NCBI GenBank assembly: GCA_031278315.1
Contig: JAITKS010000472.1
Coordinates: 1 to 12,091 of the forward strand
Source of the DNA: Planctomycetaceae bacterium
GTDB lineage: Bacteria; Planctomycetota; Planctomycetia; Pirellulales; Thermoguttaceae
Direction of reading: 5' to 3'
Length of the DNA stretch: 12,091 bases
This document shows positions 5,910-12,091 of this stretch, piece after piece. Below the pieces are notes generated by a model that did not search any database, was not told where the DNA came from, and saw nothing but the letters and a program-made list of their open reading frames with translations. Within the stretch, counting starts at the first letter, position 1. Each line of letters begins with the position of its first letter. The position numbers and the translations under genes are program-made.

Positions 5910-5937
5910 TTCTTATCATGACACGTATAAATGTCAA
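5910..5937 (-). promoter_or_regulatory. Weak candidate promoter for the 218-residue lipoprotein gene
   Basis: On the minus strand a perfect TTGACA (5937-5932) is followed after 16 bases by TAAGAA (5915-5910). The -35 box is good but the -10 box is poor. It would give a leader of about 135 bases containing the repeat at 5815-5884. Confidence 0.25.
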
Positions 5938-5954
5938 AAGCTAATAACACGCAA

Positions 5955-5978
5955 CAGCTAACCAACGAGGTTAAGCTG
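5955..5978. other. Small bulged hairpin
   Basis: CAGCTAACC pairs with GGTTAAGCTG (9 bp with one bulged A) around loop AACGA. It stands alone in an AT-rich spacer without a T run, so a terminator role is not supported. Confidence 0.3.
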
Positions 5979-6350
5979 AAAATAAACTTTACTGATCTTA
6001 AACTGGTTTTTATATGAATTTTCGATTTCAGGTTGGATTTAGCTTGATTGTCTGATTACCGGTCGGGAAACAGATTTTTAAGCACTTATATCATCGAAAT
6101 TCAATGTACGTTATTCCGAGTAAATAAACTTGGCAAAATAGTAAAGTTTGGTAAACTGCATAATATTAGCAAATTTTTTCAAGCAAGACAAGTTATTTCT
6201 TGAAATTTATTTTATTTTTTTTGTTAATATTATCAAAATAAACAAAATTTATCTATTTTAACGATTATCTAAATATACTATTTATGCTATTTTTTCAAAA
6301 ATATTTTATGAAATTTCCATATTTTTTGAAAAATTCTTAAACTACCCCTA

Positions 6351-6379
6351 TTGCAAAATTTTCCAAAGTTGTTTATAAT
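6351..6379 (+). promoter_or_regulatory. Sigma-70-like promoter candidate upstream of the protease gene
   Basis: TTGCAA (6351-6356) and a perfect TATAAT (6374-6379) are separated by the ideal 17 bases. This is the best promoter match in the window. Transcription from it would start near 6386 and give a leader of about 250 bases before the ATG at 6639, containing both short-repeat tracts. The alternative is that it drives a small RNA. Confidence 0.5.
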
Positions 6380-6444
6380 GCCTCCCAATCGTTAAATTCA
6401 TTATATTTCACATAACACGACTTTTGTGCAAATCGCCTATTTTT

Positions 6445-6523
6445 GTAGAATGTAGAAAGTATAGAAAATACAGTACACGTAGAAAAGATAGAATAAATAG
6501 TAAATGTAGAATATTCAGAATAG
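6445..6523 (+). repeat. Degenerate (G/A)TAGAA repeat tract
   Basis: GTAGAA occurs at 6445, 6452, 6479 and 6506, and ATAGAA at 6461 and 6488, all in one orientation and separated by 1 to 21 bases. The tract is purine-rich on the + strand and lies inside the presumed leader of the protease mRNA. Its role is unknown. Confidence 0.5.
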
Positions 6524-6579
6524 TTTACTATTTGTTAAAAAATAATTTTCTGCATATTGTTATTTCGTTAAATTAAAAA

Positions 6580-6611
6580 TTTCACCCTTTCACCATTTCA
6601 CCCTTTAACCG
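6580..6611 (+). repeat. Four-unit 8-base tandem repeat (TTTCACCN)
   Basis: Units are TTTCACCC, TTTCACCA, TTTCACCC and TTTAACCG in perfect 8-base register, ending 27 bases before the protease start codon. The last two units contain the 13-mer shared with the leader of the gene at 4777. Unit number may vary between strains. Confidence 0.6.
6597..6609 (+). promoter_or_regulatory. Leader motif TTCACCCTTTAAC, second copy
   Basis: Same 13-mer and same 29-base distance to the start codon as at 4807-4819. It is followed by ACAATTAC and GGGAAC, matching the other leader. GGGAA at 6624-6628, ten bases before the ATG, is the only Shine-Dalgarno-like sequence for the protease gene. Confidence 0.4.
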
Positions 6612-6638
6612 CCGTACAATTACGGGAACAATTTAAAT

Positions 6639-9600
6639 ATGATTACGACAATATTTAATCTATTGCGTAGAGTTATTAACTCTAGTTCGGATAACGGCAA
6701 GAATATTGCCCTGAAAAGAAAATTAGTTATTGAATCATTGGAGAATCGAGAATTATTATCAGCTAGTCCTATTGATCCGATTATTCAAGATTTGAATGAG
6801 TTATACAATCCAGCGGTTTGTATTTCTTATCCTGTAGTTCAGCAAGAAATTAGTTCTAGTAGTGCTGATAGTGTGAACGGACAAGTTTCGCAAGCACCGC
6901 CGGCACCGCTTGCTGAAACATTTCAGTTACACAGTAATCCTGGTGCAAATTTCACGATTTATCTTGATTTTAATGGTCATATAACAACAGGTACGGCATG
7001 GAATGAAAACTTAGAGAGTTTCGTGACTCCGGCATTTTCTTTAGATACCGATTACGCAAATTTTAGCGACGCCGAATTAGAGATGATTCAATATATTTGG
7101 CAAAGAGTTGCCGAAGATTTTATGCCGTTTAATGTCGATGTTACGACCGAAGAACCGCCTCTCAATTATCTTATAAAAGATACAGCAACAAGCGACAGCG
7201 ACGGACATTGGGGAGTAAGAGCTGCTATCGGCGGTACTTGTTATGATTGGTTGAATGATTCGGCGGGCGGTATTGCATATTTAGGTTCTTTTTCGTGGGA
7301 AACTGATACGCCGGCTTTTGTCTTTGCAGAAACCCAATACAATGACGAGAAATATATCGCAGAAACTATTTCACACGAAGTTGGTCATACGTTGGGGCTT
7401 AGCCATGACGGCTACTATTCGGATGAGTATTATGAAGAGATAAACGGTTGGGGACCAATAATGGGCGCAGGATATTACAGCGATGTTATACAGTGGAGTA
7501 AAGGCGAATACGAAGGAAATACAAATCAAGAAGATGATTTAGCTATTATTACTGGTGAAATCACAAATATTTATACAGAATGGTCTGGAGGCAATGGTTT
7601 TACTTATCGTAATGATGATCACGGCGGCGATTTCCAAACGGCGACCGCAATACCAACAACTGAAAATTCTTTTTCAATTTCGGGAATTATCGAACGCAAT
7701 ACTGATCTCGATTATTTCATGTTTGATATTACAACTGACAGTGTTCTAAATTTAACGATAACATCTGGAACGAGGGACGCAAATCTTGATATACTTGCGA
7801 CGTTTTACGATTTTAATGGAAATGTTATAAGTACTTTTGACGATCCCGAAACTTTGCATGCTAATTTTGAAAATTTAGAGTTGACTGCGGGAATTTATTA
7901 TTTGTCAATTGACGGAACAGGACGTCCTTATATTTCTGAATCGAAAATTGGTTACAGCGATTACGGCAGTCTTGGATCGTATAAAATTGAAGTCACGACT
8001 GACAGCGAATCAACTAATATTGAAGCACCGGATTTGAGTATTATCGATATTACAACTACTACAGCTTCTCTTGATTGGAATGAAATAAATAATGCAACTG
8101 GTTATCAATTGCAGTGGAGTACTGATTCTAATGTCTGGGACATGCAGGCGATAGAACAACTGAATGCAACTACAACTGAATTTAATGTTGAGGGTCTTAC
8201 TCCGGGAACGCTTTATTATTTTAGAGTGCGTACCGTTACTGACGAAGGTTATTCAAACTGGACAACTGTGTCCGCAACAACTGAACAAATTGTATTAGAT
8301 GACGACGACTACGAAGAAAATGATTCGTTTGCTATTGTCGATGGTGTTGCTTTAGACAGTGAAGCGGATCATACATCTTATCTCGGTTTGATTTTGTCGG
8401 AAAAAGTTATTAACGATTTGAAATTAGTTGACGGAAACGATTATTTCAAATTTGAAATCAATCAAAACGGAACGGCGGACAGTTATATTTCGATAACTTT
8501 TGACAATGCTATCGGCGATATTGACCTTCAACTTTTCGACGCTAACAAAAAATTCCTTCGTTCTTCTTCAACGGCTTCTAATCTTGAAAAAATTAGTTTG
8601 AACGAATTAGCTGCCGGAATTTATTACGCTCGTGTTTTTTCTTACAGAGACGCAACTAATACGAATTACACGTTATCGATTATTCCGCCTATAACTGAAG
8701 CTGGTCCGATTAATGTGTTACCGGAAGCTCCAACGGAATTAACCGCATCGCAATCTTATAACAACGTAACCTTAACATGGAACAGCATTAGCGACGCCGT
8801 TTCTTATAACGTTTATCAACAAAACGGAACGGTTTGGACGTTAGCCGGATCAACGGCGGGGACAAATTTCACTGTAAACAACTTATCGGACGGTGAATAT
8901 ACTTTTGCGGTTTCGGCGGTTTCAAATGTTGGCGAGTCCGAAAAGAATTTCGTAACGATAAATGTTGTAAATGAGACTATTGTTGACGAACCGACCAACG
9001 TGATTTTTGAAGGTAACAACTCATTTGATACTGCTGCTGATCTTGGTGTGATTACGTCTTTAACAACAATCGACGGACTTGAATTAAAAACCGGCGAATT
9101 GGGCGATTATTACAAGTTTGAAATTAACGCAACTGGTGATTCAAAAAGTTATATCAGAATTGATTTCATTCACGCCAACGGAGACCTTGCATTCCAGTTA
9201 TTCGATTCAACTCGTAAACAATTAAAATCGTCTGATACAACTAAAAATGTCGAGAATTTCAATCTTAGTAAATTAGCTGCCGGAGTTTATTACGTTAGAA
9301 TTTCCGGTTACAAAGATGCGGTAAATACATATTCGTTGACAATAAATCCGCCTATTGCGTCTGTTGTTACACCACAGCTGCCGGCAACGCCTAACGGTTT
9401 AACCGCAACAAAAAATGAAAATATCGTAACGTTAAATTGGAATGCTGTAACCGGTGCAACTTCTTACAATGTTTATCAACAAAACGGAACGGCTTGGTCT
9501 CTTGTTGGAACTGTAACAGGAACTTCGTATTCGATTAGCAATTTAGCAGACGGTACATATAATTTTGCGGTTTCAGCGGTTTCAAGTAACGGCGAATCGG

Positions 9601-10964
9601 AAAAATCGGCAACGTCAATTACGTTAATTTCGCCGCCTGCGGCACCGTCAAATTTATCTACATCGCAAACAGAAAACGGTCAAGTTACACTAACTTGGAG
9701 TACAGTAACCGGTGCAACTTCTTACAATGTTTATCAACAAAACGGAACTGCTTGGTCTCTTGTTGGAACTGTAACGGGAACGTCATATTCGATTAGCAAT
9801 TTAGCAGACGGTACATATAATTTTGCGGTTTCGGCAGTTTCAAGTAACGGCGAATCGGGAAAATCGGCAACGTCAATTACGTTAGTTTCGCCGCCCGCAG
9901 CACCGTCGAATTTATCTACATCGCAAACAGAAAACGGTCAAGTTACGCTAACTTGGAGTACAGTAACCGGTGCAACCTCTTACAACGTTTACTATCAGGA
10001 AGGACAAAACTTAACGCTGGTTGGAACGGTAACTTCGACATCATTTATATTCAATGACCTTGATGACGGTTTGCATAGTTTTGCGGTTTCGGCAGTTTCA
10101 AGTAACGGCGAATCGGAAAAAAATATTGTAACGATAAATGTTACAAACAAACCTGCAGCCGACAATCAAACTAACAATAATTATGAAAATAATAATTCGT
10201 TTGATACGGCGGCGGATCTTGGTGCGATTACTTCTTTAACTACGATCGAAGGACTACAACTGGCAACAGGTGAAATTAGTGATTATTTCAAGTTTACAAT
10301 TACGGCAACTGGTGATTCAAAAAGTTATATCAGAATTGATTTCATTCACGCCAACGGAGACCTTGCGTTCCAGTTATTCGATTCAACCCGCAAACAATTG
10401 AAATCGTCTGATACGACTAAAAATGTCGAGAATTTTAACCTTAGTAAGTTAGCTGCCGGTACATATTACGTTAGAATCTCTGGTTACAAAAACGCTACTA
10501 ATGATTACTCGTTAACGGTCAATCCGCCGGCAGCGTCGGTAACATCTGCACCGGTTACATTGTCGGCAGCAGCGTCAATTTCGACTGAATCTGCACCGGC
10601 ATTAACGGGCAATTATCAAATTTACGCTAACAATTCGGCAGTAATTTTAGAAAATTCGCTGCAATCAAACAGTAGTTACACTAATTTGAGTAATCAGTTT
10701 TTTGCAACACCGCCGTCCGAAATTTTGGCAAACGCGCCGGTAATTGAAATTATTGGACACGAAACCAGTGATGACGGCAAAGTCAAGTTGATGTTGTCTG
10801 TCAAAAATGACGCCGAATCAACTCCGGCAACATTTACGTCAGAATACATTACTGCCGAAACCGGCACATTCCAAATTAGCGCAACGTTTAATTATTACAG
10901 TTGCGGTAAATTAATGACCGGTGTCGTAAAATCAAACGTTTATTCATTACTAAATATTTTATAA
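6639..10964 (+). CDS. Giant surface metalloprotease with alternating PPC and FN3 domains
   Basis: A 1441-residue predicted exported protein. Residues about 25-44 (LKRKLVIESLENRELLSASP) are a degenerate planctomycete LEPR-XLL-type N-terminus; no classical signal peptide is seen. The protease domain (about 95-315) contains YLDFNGHI, FNVDVTT and a complete metzincin zinc motif, H246-E247-x2-H250-x2-G253-x2-H256-D257, with a plausible Met-turn at M275 (GPIMGAG). Then come PPC (about 330-452), FN3 (about 462-549), PPC (555-682), FN3 (695-777), PPC (788-903), three FN3 (915-1168) and PPC (1182-1296). The final 140 residues match nothing I recognise, and no dockerin or PEP-CTERM sorting signal is seen. 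FN3 and PPC modules suggest binding to polysaccharide or a surface. It likely degrades external protein or mediates adhesion; the substrate is unknown. Several modules are near-identical in DNA, indicating recent internal duplication. Confidence 0.88.
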   Translation: MITTIFNLLRRVINSSSDNGKNIALKRKLVIESLENRELLSASPIDPIIQDLNELYNPAVCISYPVVQQEISSSSADSVNGQVSQAPPAPLAETFQLHSNPGANFTIYLDFNGHITTGTAWNENLESFVTPAFSLDTDYANFSDAELEMIQYIWQRVAEDFMPFNVDVTTEEPPLNYLIKDTATSDSDGHWGVRAAIGGTCYDWLNDSAGGIAYLGSFSWETDTPAFVFAETQYNDEKYIAETISHEVGHTLGLSHDGYYSDEYYEEINGWGPIMGAGYYSDVIQWSKGEYEGNTNQEDDLAIITGEITNIYTEWSGGNGFTYRNDDHGGDFQTATAIPTTENSFSISGIIERNTDLDYFMFDITTDSVLNLTITSGTRDANLDILATFYDFNGNVISTFDDPETLHANFENLELTAGIYYLSIDGTGRPYISESKIGYSDYGSLGSYKIEVTTDSESTNIEAPDLSIIDITTTTASLDWNEINNATGYQLQWSTDSNVWDMQAIEQLNATTTEFNVEGLTPGTLYYFRVRTVTDEGYSNWTTVSATTEQIVLDDDDYEENDSFAIVDGVALDSEADHTSYLGLILSEKVINDLKLVDGNDYFKFEINQNGTADSYISITFDNAIGDIDLQLFDANKKFLRSSSTASNLEKISLNELAAGIYYARVFSYRDATNTNYTLSIIPPITEAGPINVLPEAPTELTASQSYNNVTLTWNSISDAVSYNVYQQNGTVWTLAGSTAGTNFTVNNLSDGEYTFAVSAVSNVGESEKNFVTINVVNETIVDEPTNVIFEGNNSFDTAADLGVITSLTTIDGLELKTGELGDYYKFEINATGDSKSYIRIDFIHANGDLAFQLFDSTRKQLKSSDTTKNVENFNLSKLAAGVYYVRISGYKDAVNTYSLTINPPIASVVTPQLPATPNGLTATKNENIVTLNWNAVTGATSYNVYQQNGTAWSLVGTVTGTSYSISNLADGTYNFAVSAVSSNGESEKSATSITLISPPAAPSNLSTSQTENGQVTLTWSTVTGATSYNVYQQNGTAWSLVGTVTGTSYSISNLADGTYNFAVSAVSSNGESGKSATSITLVSPPAAPSNLSTSQTENGQVTLTWSTVTGATSYNVYYQEGQNLTLVGTVTSTSFIFNDLDDGLHSFAVSAVSSNGESEKNIVTINVTNKPAADNQTNNNYENNNSFDTAADLGAITSLTTIEGLQLATGEISDYFKFTITATGDSKSYIRIDFIHANGDLAFQLFDSTRKQLKSSDTTKNVENFNLSKLAAGTYYVRISGYKNATNDYSLTVNPPAASVTSAPVTLSAAASISTESAPALTGNYQIYANNSAVILENSLQSNSSYTNLSNQFFATPPSEILANAPVIEIIGHETSDDGKVKLMLSVKNDAESTPATFTSEYITAETGTFQISATFNYYSCGKLMTGVVKSNVYSLLNIL
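9129..10460 (+). repeat. Near-identical PPC segments (9129-9284 and 10305-10460)
   Basis: The 52 residues encoded by 9129-9284 and 10305-10460 are identical, while the DNA differs at eight positions by eye, all silent third-codon changes. The two PPC domains are separated by three FN3 domains. Recent duplication with purifying selection, or gene conversion, explains this. Confidence 0.8.
9453..10150 (+). repeat. Tandem FN3 repeats with 258-base period
   Basis: Units begin at about 9453, 9711 and 9969, each starting with codons for GATSYNVY, exactly 86 codons apart. Units one and two are almost identical in DNA, with E-to-G and I-to-V among the few amino-acid changes. Unit three diverges after its first 25 bases and converges again at the AVSAVSSNGES segment. 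This is a tandem duplication hotspot and a risk for assembly collapse. Confidence 0.85.
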
Positions 10965-11072
10965 TAATTGCTAATGAATAGTTACAAATTTTTTCACAGA
11001 CTTAATTATTCGTTACAAAAATTCACTTTTTTACTCGTCCCTTAAAATTGTAACTTAATAATTTAATAACGT

Positions 11073-11090
11073 TTCTCTCGTTTGAGAGAA
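11073..11090. other. Perfect 7-bp hairpin downstream of the protease gene
   Basis: TTCTCTC pairs with GAGAGAA around loop GTTT. It lies 109 bases after the protease stop and 122 bases before the next start. No T run follows on the + strand, so it is not a standard intrinsic terminator. It could be a leader element of the downstream gene. Confidence 0.35.
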
Positions 11091-11211
11091 TAACCTAAAA
11101 CGCACTTTGAGATTATCCTCACACAAAATGTAAAAAAGGAATGAACGTTTTTGTTCGGATTAGAGTCAATAGAGCGTAAACATTTCAAAAATTTAACAAA
11201 CTTTAATTACG

Positions 11212-12091
11212 ATGAAAAAGAATTTTCAAAACAACAGTATTTTTGGTTTTACCTTAATCGAGCTTTTAGTTGTAATCTCGATTATAGGTATGTTGGCGGG
11301 ACTGCTTTTGCCCGCAATAAACTCTGCTCGTGAATCTGGACGAAGAGCAGTTTGTATCAGCAATCAAAAACAGATTGCTTTTCAACTTATCGCACAGGCA
11401 GATGTTAACGGTTTTACGCCGCTCGCTAAAGGTATTGTAAACAAGTTAAGCGGTGATATAGAATCATGTCATTCGTGGATTGTTTCAATACTGCCTTTAA
11501 TAGAGGAACAAGACCTCGCTATGAAAATTAAAGACGGCGATATTTCTCCTGCCGTTATGGAATACACAATTCCAATATTAAAATGTAAAAGCTCTGGTAA
11601 AAGCTCAACCGGAGCTGATATCAGTTATGTCGTAAATGGCGGTATAAATGGAGATTATAGAGATAAAAAATATTCACCTTTTTTAATAAACGTTAATGGA
11701 CCCAAAATTGAAGAAATTAAATCCACATCAAAAACTATTATCCTTTCAGAAAATTTACAAGCCGGAACATGGTGTTATGCTTTAGAGTCTATGGATGGCG
11801 AATTCGATGATGCGGATCCTGACAACTCACAGACAGAACTTTTAGAATCAAATCTTGCCTTTGTTTATCCAGCTGACCAGCCGGCAAATATCAATTTAGC
11901 ATCAAGTGCCGCACTATTCGGTTCTGTAGTGAATTTTATTAACGAAGATTTGACGGATGCTGATCCGACATCAAAAACGGCTCGTCCTTCCTCGAATCAT
12001 CCCGGAATAGTTATATCAGCGTATGCAGACGGCGGCGTGCGGCCTTTGAGCGAAACAATTGATAAAGAAGTTTATATCAAACTCTGTCAAC
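11212..12091 (+). CDS. DUF1559 family protein with prepilin-like N-terminus (3' end outside window)
   Basis: The frame from the ATG at 11212 stays open for 293 codons to the window edge. Residues 11-35 (FGFTLIELLVVISIIG and onward) are a textbook prepilin segment, with glycine G12 before the cut and E17 conserved. SARESGRRAVC (38-48) follows as in other DUF1559 proteins. STSKTIILSENL (171-182) is a variant of the family's DGTSNT segment, and H-x9-DG is present (H263 to D273-G274). The last visible residues (VYIKLCQ) resemble the usual end of the family, so only a few codons are probably missing. It is shorter than the 2402-3652 product and clearly a different subtype. No Shine-Dalgarno is visible. 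It lies 247 bases behind the protease gene on the same strand; co-transcription is possible but not shown. Confidence 0.9.
   Translation, partial: MKKNFQNNSIFGFTLIELLVVISIIGMLAGLLLPAINSARESGRRAVCISNQKQIAFQLIAQADVNGFTPLAKGIVNKLSGDIESCHSWIVSILPLIEEQDLAMKIKDGDISPAVMEYTIPILKCKSSGKSSTGADISYVVNGGINGDYRDKKYSPFLINVNGPKIEEIKSTSKTIILSENLQAGTWCYALESMDGEFDDADPDNSQTELLESNLAFVYPADQPANINLASSAALFGSVVNFINEDLTDADPTSKTARPSSNHPGIVISAYADGGVRPLSETIDKEVYIKLCQ

Larger units (their letters stand above)
5770..6638. other. Large divergent intergenic region
   Basis: Nearly 870 bases without a recognisable gene separate the minus-strand lipoprotein from the plus-strand protease. Next to the lipoprotein are its ribosome binding site and the second copy of a hairpin element (5815-5884). 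The middle holds a small bulged hairpin (5955-5978) and very AT-rich sequence. Next to the protease are a good promoter candidate (6351-6379), a degenerate TAGAA-repeat tract (6445-6523) and an 8-base tandem repeat (6580-6611). A small RNA driven by the promoter cannot be excluded. Confidence 0.7.

Noticed and set aside
8816..9019. Minus-strand frame inside the giant protease gene
   Set aside because: It is antisense to a clear FN3 domain and has no start signal or family features.
11141..11179. 12-codon frame preceded by AAAAAGGA, as a leader peptide
   Set aside because: The purine run abuts the ATG with no spacer, so it cannot act as a ribosome binding site; the peptide has no attenuator-like codon bias.
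11151..11333. Short 60-residue plus-strand frame
   Set aside because: It overlaps the DUF1559 gene in another frame, has no family features, and its peptide is what the prepilin coding region gives out of frame.

Overview
The window is AT-rich bacterial DNA that most resembles a low-GC, probably host- or gut-associated member of the Planctomycetes. The evidence is two DUF1559-type prepilin-like proteins (N-terminal FTL(V/I)ELLVVI pilin segment and C-terminal H-x9-DG motif), a DUF1559 gene followed by a small lipoprotein with a carboxypeptidase-regulatory-like domain, and a giant surface protein opening with a degenerate LEPR-XLL-type motif (LENRELLSA). These are planctomycete hallmarks, but lineage and habitat are inferences. 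Shine-Dalgarno sequences are mostly weak or absent.

Layout. 1-605 is non-coding and rich in hairpins and dispersed repeats. 606-1667 (+) encodes a complete zinc-dependent medium-chain dehydrogenase, the only recognisable metabolic gene. A 17-bp RNA hairpin lies between it and the convergent minus-strand pair: a DUF1559 protein (3652-2402) and a lipoprotein (2299-1823). Two more minus-strand genes, 4777-3977 and 5769-5113, encode lipoproteins of unknown function that appear to be diverged paralogues of each other. A large divergent intergenic region (5770-6638) holds a good sigma-70-like promoter and degenerate short repeats. It leads into a 1441-residue multidomain protein (6639-10964, +): metzincin-like zinc protease, then alternating pre-peptidase C-terminal (PPC) and fibronectin type III (FN3) domains, some nearly identical in DNA. 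A second DUF1559 gene starts at 11212 and runs off the window end.

Functionally, apart from the dehydrogenase, this looks like an envelope or secretome locus: two pilin-like proteins, three lipoproteins and one large secreted protease or adhesin. No defence system, CRISPR array, tRNA, rRNA or transposase gene was seen. The best candidates for something undescribed are the paired lipoprotein family and the intergenic repeats. Among the latter are a leader motif shared, at identical distance from the start codon, by a lipoprotein gene and the protease gene, and an inverted pair of hairpin elements flanking the lipoprotein pair.
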